A stretch of 64,000 nt of DNA, from positions 62,001-126,000 of the forward strand of contig JARLGZ010000275.1 of the NCBI GenBank assembly GCA_031292515.1, written 5' to 3'. The translations under genes were made by a program, and so were the position numbers. Source of the stretch: Puia sp. (GTDB taxonomy: Bacteria > Bacteroidota > Bacteroidia > Chitinophagales > Chitinophagaceae). The notes under the pieces are model-generated. The model had not been told where the DNA came from. It saw nothing but the letters and a program-made list of their open reading frames with translations, and did no database searches. Every line of letters begins with the position of its first letter. Position 1 is the first letter of the stretch. This document shows positions 25,408 to 34,721 of the stretch, one piece after another.

Positions 25408-26733
25408 ATGAAGAAATTATTTTACGTAGTATTCGTCGGCGGTGGGTTAAGCCTGTTTTCGTTTACCGGCATGGCACAGAAGACTCCCGATACCGTATTG
25501 CAAAACGTGGACCTGCAAACGGTCATACAATTTGCCCTGAAGAATTATCCACTGGTGCAGCAGGCACTCCTGGACGAAAAGATTACCGACCGGCAGATAA
25601 AAAGCAAGCTGGCAGACTGGTACCCCCAGCTGAATTTGAACGGGTCTTACCAGTATAATTTCGAGATACAGAAGATCTACTTCAACAATACCTATGTGAC
25701 CAGCGGTACCTCGAATGTCTCCCTGCTGGGCCTAGGCGCCACGCAGACCATCTTCGACAGGGATGTCCTGTTGGCCAGCCGTACAGCAAAAGACGTGCGG
25801 TTGCAGAGCAAACAGGCTACTATAAGCGATAAAATCGACATTACCGTGGATGTCAGTAAGGCCTTTTATGACGTCATCCTCACCCAAAAACAGATCGATG
25901 TGCTGAATGACGATATCGTGCGGCTCGAACGAAGCTATAAGGATGCGTATAATCAATACCGGGGCGGCGTAGTCGACAAGACCGATTATAAGAGGGCCAT
26001 TATCTCCCTCAACAATTCGAAGGCGGAGAAAAAGAGCGACGAAGAATTGCTGAAAGCGAAATATGCGGTCCTGAAACAGGAAATGGGTTATTCCGGGACC
26101 AATGATATCAGTTTGTCCTATGACAGCGCACAGATGGAGGCGGGTCTCTACATAGACACGCTGACGGCGGTGGATTTTAACAACCGGATCGAGTACCAGT
26201 CCCTGATGACGCAAAAACGCCTGCAAATAGCCAACCTGCAATATAATAAATGGAGCTATTATCCCACCTTATCGGCCAACGGAGCTTATAACCTCAACTA
26301 TCTGAGCAATTCTTTTTCTAAGTTATATAACCAGGAATTTCCCAATTCGTATGCTGGGCTGACCCTGTCTTTCCCGATCTTTCAGGGCACCAAGCGCATC
26401 CAGAATATACGGATAGCCGAATTGCAGGTACAGCGGGTGGACCTGGATATCATCAACCTGAAGAATTCGATCAGCACCCAATATGCGCAGGCGATGGCAA
26501 CCTACAAGGGGTATCTCAACGATTATTTCGTTCTGCGGGAAAACCTCCAGCTGGCGCAAGACGTATTCAATACGATCGAACTGCAGTATCGGTCCGGTGT
26601 AAAGACCTATCTTGACCTGATTACCGCACAGACGGACCTGAGAACGGCACAAACGAACTACAGCAATGCCCTGTTCCAGGTACTGACCAGCAAACTGGAC
26701 GTCCAAAAGGCTTTGGGAACCGTACAATATTAA
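25408..26733 (+). CDS. TolC-family outer-membrane efflux protein
   Basis: A 441-residue outer-membrane channel protein. The ATG at 25408 begins a signal peptide (KKLFYVVFVGGGLSLFSFTG); the frame is open back to 25270, but that would bury it. Two repeats of the TolC/OEP fold are visible, each a long helix pair with Ala/Gln/Asn pattern: VIQFALKNYPLVQQALLDEKI...YPQLNLNGSYQ, and RLQIANLQYNKWSYYPTLSANGAYN with SFPIFQGTKRIQNIRIAELQVQ. It is the first gene of the operon (OEP, adaptor, pump) and would form the exit duct of the tripartite pump. Confidence 0.92.
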   Translation: MKKLFYVVFVGGGLSLFSFTGMAQKTPDTVLQNVDLQTVIQFALKNYPLVQQALLDEKITDRQIKSKLADWYPQLNLNGSYQYNFEIQKIYFNNTYVTSGTSNVSLLGLGATQTIFDRDVLLASRTAKDVRLQSKQATISDKIDITVDVSKAFYDVILTQKQIDVLNDDIVRLERSYKDAYNQYRGGVVDKTDYKRAIISLNNSKAEKKSDEELLKAKYAVLKQEMGYSGTNDISLSYDSAQMEAGLYIDTLTAVDFNNRIEYQSLMTQKRLQIANLQYNKWSYYPTLSANGAYNLNYLSNSFSKLYNQEFPNSYAGLTLSFPIFQGTKRIQNIRIAELQVQRVDLDIINLKNSISTQYAQAMATYKGYLNDYFVLRENLQLAQDVFNTIELQYRSGVKTYLDLITAQTDLRTAQTNYSNALFQVLTSKLDVQKALGTVQY

Positions 26734-26739
26734 TTAATT

Positions 26740-27882
26740 ATGGAAAAATCATCTTTTGATATGAGAAGCAATCTACAATGGATCGGTCTGCTGTCAGTGG
26801 TACTCGGAATCGCATCTTGCGGCGAAAACAAAAGCGCCGCCCCCCAGGCGCCCCCTGCAGTACCGGTTGCCGTTTACCTGGTACAACCGGGCAACGCCAC
26901 GTATTATGACAACTATCCCGCGACAATCACGCCTTTGAGCCAGGTGGATATAAAGCCGCAGGTATCGGGCAATATCGTCAACATCTTCTTCAAGGATGGC
27001 CAGTATGTGCGGAAAGGCCAGAAATTGTACGAGATCGATCAGCAGCAATACCAGGCTGCGGTGCAGCAGGCCGTTGCCAACCTGAACGTGGCAAAAGCAA
27101 ACCTGGCCAAGTCGCAGCAGGATGCGGACAGGTACACTGAGCTGGCCAAACAGGACGCCATCGCCCGGCAGACCCTGGACCACCAGATCGCGGACCTGGA
27201 GAGTGCAAAAAGACAGGTTGACGCGGCACAGGCAGGTGTCGTGAGCGTTCAAACCAACTTGAAATATTCGATGATCTATGCGCCCTTTGACGGAACAATC
27301 GGTATATCCCAGGTCAAAGTGGGCACTTCCGTATACGCGCAAACCCTTTTGAACTCCGTATCCACGGATGATCCTATAGCCGTGGATATCGCCATCGACC
27401 AATCGGAGATTCCCCAGTTTTCGGCCTATCTCGAAAATCCGCCGAAGGACAAGGACTCGATTTTCACGGTCGTCAATACGGACGGGTCTATCTATCCTTA
27501 TCCCGGCCATGTCTATCTCCTCGACCGCGCCGCCGATCCCCAGACGGGTACGATCAAAGCCAGGCTGGTCTTTCCGAATGCGAAGCACCTCCTGAAGCCC
27601 GGGGTAACGACAAATATCCGTGTCAAACATGATGCCGGTGAAAGCAGCCTGCTGATTCCTTATAAGGCAGTAGTCGAGCAACTGGGCGAATATTTCGTAT
27701 ACCTGGCAAAGGACAACAGGGCCTTTCAGCGCAAAGTCACGCTTGGAACAAAGATCAGCGACAAGATCGTCGTGAGGAAAGGGCTGGAGCAGGGAGACAG
27801 CCTGATCACGGAAGGCGTTCAGAAACTGAGGGACAGCGTCGCCGTTCGCGTAGGTCCTCCGAAGGCCACGCCCGGTAAATAA
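26740..27882 (+). CDS. RND efflux periplasmic adaptor, lipoprotein
   Basis: A 380-residue membrane-fusion protein that bridges the pump and the TolC channel. The N-terminus carries a lipobox (LGIASCGE), so it is anchored by a lipid. Next come the lipoyl-like half SQVDIKPQVSGNIVNIFFKDGQYVRKGQKLYEID, a helical hairpin (about residues 107-170, QQAVANLNVAKANLAKSQQ), the second lipoyl half, a beta-barrel domain and a membrane-proximal domain (VRKGLEQGDSLITEGVQKLRDS). An ATG at 26761 is an alternative start. It is six bases after the TolC-like gene and 130 before the pump gene. Confidence 0.92.
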   Translation: MEKSSFDMRSNLQWIGLLSVVLGIASCGENKSAAPQAPPAVPVAVYLVQPGNATYYDNYPATITPLSQVDIKPQVSGNIVNIFFKDGQYVRKGQKLYEIDQQQYQAAVQQAVANLNVAKANLAKSQQDADRYTELAKQDAIARQTLDHQIADLESAKRQVDAAQAGVVSVQTNLKYSMIYAPFDGTIGISQVKVGTSVYAQTLLNSVSTDDPIAVDIAIDQSEIPQFSAYLENPPKDKDSIFTVVNTDGSIYPYPGHVYLLDRAADPQTGTIKARLVFPNAKHLLKPGVTTNIRVKHDAGESSLLIPYKAVVEQLGEYFVYLAKDNRAFQRKVTLGTKISDKIVVRKGLEQGDSLITEGVQKLRDSVAVRVGPPKATPGK

Positions 27883-27911
27883 CAGGAGTCATGCGAATCG
27901 GGGACAGTGTT

Positions 27912-27941
27912 CGGATCGGAAATAGCATCCGGATCGGAAAT
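27912..27941. repeat. Short direct repeat between adaptor and pump genes
   Basis: CGGATCGGAAAT occurs at 27912-27923 and 27930-27941 with an 18-base period, inside the 130-base gap of the efflux operon. A role in expression is possible but nothing else supports it. Confidence 0.5.
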
Positions 27942-28012
27942 CATAGACAACGGAGAATAAGTAAGAAAGAACATTCGGGTTTTGCCGAAGGATTCAAATA
28001 AATTAATCAGAT

Positions 28013-31000
28013 ATGGCTTCTTCATCAAATATATTTCTCAGAAGACCTGTAACGGCGATTGTGATATCCATTGTGATCGTGCTGGTAGGTACACTTGCTA
28101 TCCTGACCATGCCTGTCAGCCAATATCCTGACATCACACCCCCTACGGTACAGATCACGAGCAATTTTACGGGCGCGGATGCCCAAACGGTGGAGCAGAC
28201 CACCACGACGGCCATCGAGACACAGGTGAACGGGGTGCCTGGTATTACTTATATGCAGAGTAACAGCGCCAATAACGGAAACTCGCAGATCACGGCCACC
28301 CTGGACATCGGGGTGAACCCGAATATCGTGGCGCTGGATATCCAGAACAGGGTCGGTATCGCTACGCCCACACTGCCCGCCCAGGTACAGAAACTGGGTA
28401 TCACCACGTTGAAACGTAATCCCAGCATCCTGATGCTGGTGGCGATTTATTCGCCCAATGGCAGCCATAGTATCCCGTTTATGGATAACTATGCCAATAT
28501 CTATGTCCGTGACCAGCTGTTGCGTACACCGGGTGTCGGCGACGTGCTAAGCCGCGCCGATAATTTCAGTATGCGTATCTGGTTGAAAACCGATAAGCTG
28601 GCGCAACTGGGCCTCACGTATAACGATGTGCAGAACGCGATCAATGAGCAGAATCTGCAGGTGGCTGCCGGCTCGGTGGCTTCGCCGCCGCAAAGCTCTG
28701 CCTCCGCCTTCGAGTTTACCGTGTTTACCAACAGCCGGTTGACCACGGAAAAGGAATTCGGGGATATTGTCATCCGGTCCAATCCCCAGCAGAACTCGAT
28801 CGTGTATATGAGGGACGTCGCCCGGATACAGCTAGGCAAGGTGAGTTATACCAGCAACTCGTTTGTCGACGGGAAGCGGTCTTCTTACCTGCTGGTCTAC
28901 CAGGCGCCCGGCAGCAATGCCCTCGCCACGGCCGAGGGTGTCTACAAAGCAATGGACGCGATGAAAAAGTACTTTCCGGTCGATATCGACTATAAGGTTC
29001 CCTTCGAGTCTGTCTCGGTGGTGAAGGTGTCGATCTCCGATGTGGTGGATACCCTGTTGATCGCCCTGTTGCTGGTGACGATCGTCGTGTTCCTGTTCCT
29101 GCAGAACTGGCGTTCCACGCTGATACCGGTGCTGGCAATCCCCGTCGCGATCGTCGGGACCTTTATCTTCTTCATACCCCTGGGTTTTACCATCAATACC
29201 CTTACCATGTTCGGGTTCGTACTGGCCATCGGTATCGTGGTGGATGACGCCATCGTGGTAGTGGAGGCCGTTCAGCACTATATCGATACGGAAACCATAT
29301 CCGCAAAAGAGGCGACGGCTAAGGCGCTTAGCGATATCACGGGCCCCGTAATCGCCATCGCGCTGATCCTGGCTGCCGTGTTCGTGCCGGTAGGCTTTAT
29401 CCCCGGTATCGTCGGCCGGCTGTACCAGCAGTTTGCCATCACGATCGCCATTTCGGTACTGATATCAGCTTTTGTGGCCCTGTCGCTGACACCCGCCCTT
29501 TGCATGATGCTGCTGAAGCCGCAACATATTACCAAGGATTCAAAGGGGCTGAATAAATTCTTTTACAAGTTTGACCAGGGGTTCAGATGGTTAAATCTCA
29601 ACTACACGCTGGGCGTCAAGGGATGGATCCGGAGAGCGCCCCTTGGGATCGTCCTCTTGGCTTGTATCGTGGTAGGGGATATCTTCCTTTTTAAAAACAA
29701 GCCTACGGGGTTTATCCCGACGGAAGACGATGGCCGCGTATATGTCTCCTACGAGATCCCCGAAGCGGGTTCTACTACCCGTTCGCTGACCGTACTGGAC
29801 AGCATGATGCATCTTGCCCAGACCGTTCCGGGCGTCTTCCATACTGCGGCTTTGGGCGGACTGAACATTTTGACCGGTGGCTCGAAGTCCAACAGCGGTA
29901 CCATTTTTATGCAGCTGAAGCCCTGGGATGAACGTCCCAATAAGAATGAACAGCTCATGGGGGTGATCGCCGAGCTGAACAAACGCTTTAGTACGATTAA
30001 GGAGGCGAAGATCGTCGTGATTCCCCCGCCGGCCATCCCGGGTTTGGGGAATGCCGGTGGCTTCAGCATACAAATAGAACAAAGGCAGTCCAACGACGAT
30101 ATAAAGGCCTTCGAGGGTGTGGTCAACAGCTTTGTCGCCGCGGCCAACAAACAGCCCGAAATCGCAGGGGCCTTCACGTTCTTCAGCGCCCATACCCCCG
30201 GTTACCAGGTCAACGTAGACCGGGATAAATGCAAGAAGCTGGGGCTTAATCTCGCCGATGTGTACAACACCATGCAGATGTACATGGGAAGCACCTATAT
30301 CAACCAGCTGACTATTTATGGCAGGAATTTCTATGTGGTAGCGCAGGCCGATACCAGTTTCAGAAACGATATCAAAAATATCGGCCAGTATTATGTGAAG
30401 AATGCCGCAGGCAATATGATTCCCCTGAGTACGGTCGTGAGTTACCAAATCACGGAAAGTGCGCCGTTGATCTCTCACTTCAATATTTACCGCAGCGCTG
30501 AAATAGACGGCAATGCGAAACAGGGCTTTAGCAGCGGGCAGGCCATCGAGGCGCTTGTACGTACGGCCAACCAGGTATTACCCGAAGGATATGGATATGA
30601 GTTTTCCGGTCTTAGCCTGCAGGAATTGAAATCCGGCTCCAGCGCGGTCTATATCTTCGCGTTGTCGATCGTCTTCGTGTTCCTGTTTCTTGCCGCCCTT
30701 TACGAGAGCTGGGCCGTTCCCTTCTCGGTACTGCTCGCGGTCCCCATCGGGGTCTTTGGCGCTATTTTGGCCCTGACCCTGATCCCCCGCCTGACCAATA
30801 ACGTATACGCCCAGATCGGGCTCATCACCCTGATCGGTCTTTCCGCGAAAAATGCGATCCTGATCGTGGAATTTGCCAAAGAGCGCGTTGACAGGGGCGT
30901 GGGCATCATACCCGCAACCCTCGATGCCGTAAAACTCCGTTTAAGACCCATTCTGATGACCTCTATAGCGTTTATCCTGGGTGTCCTGCCGCTGGCCCTG

Positions 31001-31183
31001 GCTACCGGTGCAAGCTCCGTAGCGCGTAATACGATCGGCTGGACGGTATTGGGTGGGATGCTCGCCGCGACCGGCCTGGCTATCTTCTTCGTGCCGGTGC
31101 TGTTCGTCGTGATCACCCGGCTGACCTATGGCGATAAGAAGATACAGGAGATACGGGATCGTAAGATCGCCCTGGGGGAATAG
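28013..31183 (+). CDS. RND efflux transporter permease, HAE1 (AcrB-like)
   Basis: The 1056-residue inner-membrane proton-drug antiporter of the tripartite pump, with family-typical length. The N-terminus FLRRPVTAIVISIVIVLVGTLAI is the first helix. The conserved stretch GFVLAIGIVVDDAIVVVEAV contains the two TM4 aspartates of the proton relay, and FTINTLTMFG precedes it. GLITLIGLSAKNAILIVEFA and the TM10 region follow in the second half, with the relay Lys in SAKNA. Two large periplasmic loops follow TM1 and TM7. The HAE1 type suggests hydrophobic or amphiphilic drugs; the substrate is not known. A terminator follows. Confidence 0.95.
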   Translation: MASSSNIFLRRPVTAIVISIVIVLVGTLAILTMPVSQYPDITPPTVQITSNFTGADAQTVEQTTTTAIETQVNGVPGITYMQSNSANNGNSQITATLDIGVNPNIVALDIQNRVGIATPTLPAQVQKLGITTLKRNPSILMLVAIYSPNGSHSIPFMDNYANIYVRDQLLRTPGVGDVLSRADNFSMRIWLKTDKLAQLGLTYNDVQNAINEQNLQVAAGSVASPPQSSASAFEFTVFTNSRLTTEKEFGDIVIRSNPQQNSIVYMRDVARIQLGKVSYTSNSFVDGKRSSYLLVYQAPGSNALATAEGVYKAMDAMKKYFPVDIDYKVPFESVSVVKVSISDVVDTLLIALLLVTIVVFLFLQNWRSTLIPVLAIPVAIVGTFIFFIPLGFTINTLTMFGFVLAIGIVVDDAIVVVEAVQHYIDTETISAKEATAKALSDITGPVIAIALILAAVFVPVGFIPGIVGRLYQQFAITIAISVLISAFVALSLTPALCMMLLKPQHITKDSKGLNKFFYKFDQGFRWLNLNYTLGVKGWIRRAPLGIVLLACIVVGDIFLFKNKPTGFIPTEDDGRVYVSYEIPEAGSTTRSLTVLDSMMHLAQTVPGVFHTAALGGLNILTGGSKSNSGTIFMQLKPWDERPNKNEQLMGVIAELNKRFSTIKEAKIVVIPPPAIPGLGNAGGFSIQIEQRQSNDDIKAFEGVVNSFVAAANKQPEIAGAFTFFSAHTPGYQVNVDRDKCKKLGLNLADVYNTMQMYMGSTYINQLTIYGRNFYVVAQADTSFRNDIKNIGQYYVKNAAGNMIPLSTVVSYQITESAPLISHFNIYRSAEIDGNAKQGFSSGQAIEALVRTANQVLPEGYGYEFSGLSLQELKSGSSAVYIFALSIVFVFLFLAALYESWAVPFSVLLAVPIGVFGAILALTLIPRLTNNVYAQIGLITLIGLSAKNAILIVEFAKERVDRGVGIIPATLDAVKLRLRPILMTSIAFILGVLPLALATGASSVARNTIGWTVLGGMLAATGLAIFFVPVLFVVITRLTYGDKKIQEIRDRKIALGE

Positions 31184-31234
31184 ACGCCAAGAAAAATGAT
31201 TGAACCGACCGCCGGAGGGTGGAATCCGGATCAG

Positions 31235-31267
31235 GCCCGGGAAGCTGTGCAGGTTTCCCGGGCTTTT
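31235..31267 (+). terminator. Rho-independent terminator of the efflux operon
   Basis: GCCCGGGAA (31235-31243) pairs perfectly with TTCCCGGGC (31255-31263), loop 11 bases, followed by TTTT. It lies 52 bases after the pump stop and just before the 3' end of the minus-strand pseudogene. Confidence 0.8.
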
Positions 31268-31271
31268 ATAT

Positions 31272-31799
31272 TTATTCCCGTGCCGCGGATCCGGCCCATT
31301 TCTCACATAAATACAAACCCAGATCGATCGAGGCGGTGACGGCGCCGGGAGTGATCGGGTCTCCATCCTCGACGATTCTTTCCCGGACTACCTCCCGGCA
31401 ATAGGATTGCAAGGCATCCTATTCCCCGAAATGGGTGGTCGCCTTTTTGCCTCTCAGAAAACCCGCCGCTCCGAGGACCAGGTTACCGGTACAAACAGAG
31501 ATCTTGTACCTCGCTTCGGCGGCGGTTTTAATTCATTCGGGGAAGGCTCCGTTGGAAACCAATGAGCGGGTTCCCTGTCCCCCGGGAACGAAAATGGCAT
31601 CGTAACCGGCTAGCGAAGACCTCCCCTTTGCCGGCGCAAACCCGAGCCCAAAAGGGTCATTCACGGTCTCTGAAAACGTGCAGACATCCCAGCTCAGATC
31701 AGGCAAATAGTCCATGAAGACGAGCCGGCTGACCGGGTCATAGCGACCCATAAAATCCAGCCAGGTTATGCCATCGAAAATGATATAAGCTAATTTCAT
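31272..31799 (-). pseudogene. DJ-1/PfpI family protein broken by two in-frame stops
   Basis: Read on the minus strand from the ATG at 31799, one frame gives MKLAYIIFDGITWLDFMGRY, DAIFVPGGQGTRSLV and FPE, then TGA at 31533-31535. It continues [37 protein letters not shown], hits TAG, and goes on DALQSYCREVVRERIVEDGDPITPGAVTASIDLGLYLCE to a TAA at 31272. The whole is a normal-length (about 175 codons) DJ-1/PfpI or GlxA N-terminal-like domain, with the nucleophile in SVCTGN and the VEDG...ITPGAVTASID signature. No frameshift is needed. Both stops could come from single changes at Trp codons, as in the family pattern. An upstream ATG at 31820 is also possible. Confidence 0.85.
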
Positions 31800-32183
31800 A
31801 ATACCGTGAGGGTATGTCATAATGGCAATATCTCCAAATCAGAATGCCCGGAGATGGGGTAGGAGCCGGTCCCTCTATTCCTTGATCCCGATTCAGGACG
31901 TGGTACGGAACTGCAATAAAATTTGAATTAGCGCGCGGTTATCGGGTCTATTTCGTATTTTTATTTATACTAAAATTGTTGGATTTCCGGTGTGGAACAT
32001 AAATGGCTTGAGGGATTTTTTAGTACTAATTTTGATAGTATTTTTTTTGATAGATAAAAACATATTTTATATTTGATTATAAGGAGTTATATAAAATAAA
32101 AAAAGAGTAAAAAAGATATGAAAAGGCTATAAAAATGCTTCTTTCCAGAGGAATCGAAATATAATACGGAAAACGTTTTTAAA
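31800..32183. other. AT-rich intergenic stretch
   Basis: About 380 bases without a gene. From about 31915 on, the sequence is strongly AT-rich with long A and T runs, unlike the surrounding DNA. It contains two promoter-like boxes (TAATTTTG at 32027-32034 and the better one at 32046-32075). I see no RNA gene or repeat family in it. Confidence 0.6.
32046..32075 (+). promoter_or_regulatory. Candidate promoter of the WbqC-like gene
   Basis: TTTG ending at 32049 is followed after 18 bases by TATATTTG (32068-32075), an excellent match to the Bacteroidota promoter pattern. It predicts a leader of about 100 bases before the ATG at 32184. Confidence 0.55.
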
Positions 32184-32819
32184 ATGAACTTAGTAATTGA
32201 ATATCAATATTTTCCATCTGTTATCTTATTTAATACTTCGTTTAGTTTTTCAAATATAGTTTTTGAGAAATATGAACACTACAAAAAAATGGGATTTCGA
32301 AACCGTTGCCGGATCGCCGGGGCCAACGGGACGATAGACCTGACGGTTCCGCTCGCGAATGGCAGGGATCAGAAAGCCTTTACAAGGGATGTCAAAATTG
32401 CAGGTTTTGAAAACTGGCAGGCCAATCATTGGAAGACCCTCATGTCCTGCTACAACCGGTCTCCCTGGTTCGAATTCTACCGGGACGGTCTCGAGCGGCT
32501 GTATCTCAGGCCATTTATTTTTTTGATAGACTGGGACCTCTACTGTTTCGAGTGGGTATTAAGCTGTCTGGAAATGCAACCGGCAATTTCCTCCACGGAA
32601 GCATTTCAACCGACGTATCAGAACGGGGATTGGGCAGACTGGAGGAACAGGATCCGACCCGGAAGCCTGGGCGAACTACCCGCTATAAAGTACCGGCAGG
32701 TGTTCGAAGAACGCCTCGGTTTCCTGCCGAATCTTTCGATCCTGGACTTGCTTTTTTGTGAAGGCAGGAATGCGCGGCGGCTGCTGCAAAACCCACTGCA
32801 GGGCATCAACCGGCAGTGA
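32184..32819 (+). CDS. WbqC-like family protein
   Basis: A 211-residue protein of the WbqC family, found near polysaccharide and glycan genes in other bacteria; the biochemical role is unsettled. The family pattern is visible in EYQYFPSVILF, FRNRCRIAGANGTIDLTVPLANGR, NWQANHWKTLMSCYNRSPWFEFYRDGLERLY and RYQVFEERLGFLPNLSILDLLFCEGRNA (the last near residues 170-200). The first 35 codons are AT-rich like the DNA before them and then the composition changes abruptly near 32290. No glycan genes are adjacent. Confidence 0.75.
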   Translation: MNLVIEYQYFPSVILFNTSFSFSNIVFEKYEHYKKMGFRNRCRIAGANGTIDLTVPLANGRDQKAFTRDVKIAGFENWQANHWKTLMSCYNRSPWFEFYRDGLERLYLRPFIFLIDWDLYCFEWVLSCLEMQPAISSTEAFQPTYQNGDWADWRNRIRPGSLGELPAIKYRQVFEERLGFLPNLSILDLLFCEGRNARRLLQNPLQGINRQ

Positions 32820-32935
32820 CCCGGCCAGACGGATCGGATGGGTAAACCCATGCTGGCTGGAAAACGGAGCGGAGCATTAAAGTGGGATGGAGAAATTGAG
32901 TGGTCCGGGAGGCTATAAAACGGCAAAGGAGTCCA

Positions 32936-34720
32936 TCAGATATGTACGATGATAACCGGTCCGGCTCCCTGGCCTCCGCTTTTATTACCTGGTATTTCCT
33001 TTGTTTCGGGCAGGGACAGTTTTGGAAGGCTGTCTTTATCCGGCGATAAATGATGGTAAACCCGGCTTAGCTCCAGGAGTTTTTGCAGAACCTGCATTTT
33101 CAACCGCTGCAGGTTTTGGGTGTTCTGGGGATTGACTTCCGCCGCTTCTGACAATTGGCTCTGGACCCGGTTCCAGTCGATCATGGACAATAATTGCAGG
33201 GCGCCCGCGATCTGTTCACGCGAAAACCCCTTTATTAACCCGTCATTTCCTGTCAGCAGATACGAAAAGCTGGAAGCGGGTACAAAAGGTTGTCCTTGCT
33301 GCATCCCGGACCCGGGAAACCGCGGCCTGGCCGGTAGCTGGATCGAAAAGTCCATGATTTCGGGCTGGGAGGAAACGGCGATGTTATCGTTCGCGATATG
33401 GGCCCCGGGAGGCGGTGTTCCGGGAAAGTTCGGCTGAACCCGTTCGGCAAAAGGCATTTGATGCGGCTTCCTGATCGATACAAGTGCCCGGTTTTCGTGA
33501 GCGGGCAAGATGACTTTGACGATTTTCCGGACGCTGACGATGGCAGTCGTTTTGTTCAAAACAGGAACGGCGAGGATAGCAGTCTCAGCACGGGGAACCA
33601 CGGTCCCGACAACTGGCTGCCGTCGGAACTGCCCTCCGCTTGAAATAGTCGAAGGGGATTGGAAAATAGTCGAAGAGGATCGGAATAGCGAACAGCAAGC
33701 TGCCAGGGACGCCAGAAAAAGGCAAAGGGCCGGTTTTTTCATTGATCTCAGGGTGACACGGCCGGAACCGCCGGATCCCAGTTTCAGGATTCTTTTCACC
33801 CGCTGCAGCAGCAGTCCATCGTCGGGACCCGTTGCCGCCATAGCGAGACGCTGGTTTCCCGGGTACGACCTGGCGAGGAGGAGCAGGGCGGAAGCATAGC
33901 TATGCGGTTCATACCGGAATTGCATAACCAGGTCGTCACAACTGTGTTCCCTCTCCTTTGAAATATGTTGAACAAGCAATCTCGCAAAGGGGTTGAAAAA
34001 AAAGAGATGCTGAACCATCGTCATCAGCAGGTTCAACAAGTAATCGTTTCTCCTGATATGTGCCAGTTCATGCAGCAGGATCGCCTCGACCTGTTTGGGG
34101 TCCAGGTTATTCAGGACGGCTAACGGCAGCAGGATGACAGGCTTGAAAAAACCGATCGTCAAAGGGGCCTCTACCAGGGATGACAGCCAAAGCCCGACCT
34201 GCCTGTGAATACCCAGGCTCCTGCGGGTCGAATCTACAAAAAGTCGTAGCCCCGGATCCGCTTTGGACAATCCCTGGGTACGCAGCAGGCCGGACCGGTA
34301 GTATTGAAACAGGTAACGGACCATCAGGAAGAACAGGATGCCCAGGTAGAGACCCGACAAAACCGGGACCGCCTGGTCCATCCACGCAGCCAGTTTTACA
34401 AGCAGGGAATATTGGTCGATACCCGTGGCCCGATAAGGTAGCAGGTTAACGGAGAGATCCGTAAAAGCAGAAGAGATATTCGGGGGGGCCGTTTCTGTGA
34501 AGAAATGCCGGACAAAAGAGATCCCTGACCACACGGTGCCGATACTCAAAACCAGGATCGCCAGACCATGATGCAGCCCCGCATTGCTGTTCTTATGGAA
34601 GGCCTTCAATAAAACGGTTGCCAGCAGGTATAAAAGCCATAAGAGCGCCATCTGCCACATGCTGTCGAGCAATGACCAGCCCAGCGCCTTCAACAAAGCA
34701 GAATGGGTAAACAGGTGCAT
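32936..34720 (-). CDS. BlaR1/MecR1-type M56 family metallopeptidase
   Basis: A 594-residue membrane protein. The N-terminal part has about four helices; the zinc protease motif is in LLHELAHIRRNDYLLNLL, with the third ligand region EREHSCDDLV. After about residue 330 a helix follows (ALCLFLASLAACCSLF), then a long periplasmic tail without a penicillin-binding domain, as is usual for Bacteroidota M56 proteins. It should sense an envelope signal and cleave the BlaI-type repressor. The gene starts one base after the blaI-like stop, so the two form an operon. No beta-lactamase gene is near. Confidence 0.88.
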   Translation of the reverse strand: MHLFTHSALLKALGWSLLDSMWQMALLWLLYLLATVLLKAFHKNSNAGLHHGLAILVLSIGTVWSGISFVRHFFTETAPPNISSAFTDLSVNLLPYRATGIDQYSLLVKLAAWMDQAVPVLSGLYLGILFFLMVRYLFQYYRSGLLRTQGLSKADPGLRLFVDSTRRSLGIHRQVGLWLSSLVEAPLTIGFFKPVILLPLAVLNNLDPKQVEAILLHELAHIRRNDYLLNLLMTMVQHLFFFNPFARLLVQHISKEREHSCDDLVMQFRYEPHSYASALLLLARSYPGNQRLAMAATGPDDGLLLQRVKRILKLGSGGSGRVTLRSMKKPALCLFLASLAACCSLFRSSSTIFQSPSTISSGGQFRRQPVVGTVVPRAETAILAVPVLNKTTAIVSVRKIVKVILPAHENRALVSIRKPHQMPFAERVQPNFPGTPPPGAHIANDNIAVSSQPEIMDFSIQLPARPRFPGSGMQQGQPFVPASSFSYLLTGNDGLIKGFSREQIAGALQLLSMIDWNRVQSQLSEAAEVNPQNTQNLQRLKMQVLQKLLELSRVYHHLSPDKDSLPKLSLPETKEIPGNKSGGQGAGPVIIVHI

Positions 34721-34721
34721 G

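Noticed and set aside
31183-32183. Possible insertion sequence between the efflux operon and the WbqC-like gene
   Set aside because: No transposase fragment, terminal inverted repeats or target duplications could be seen; only a pseudogene and AT-rich DNA.
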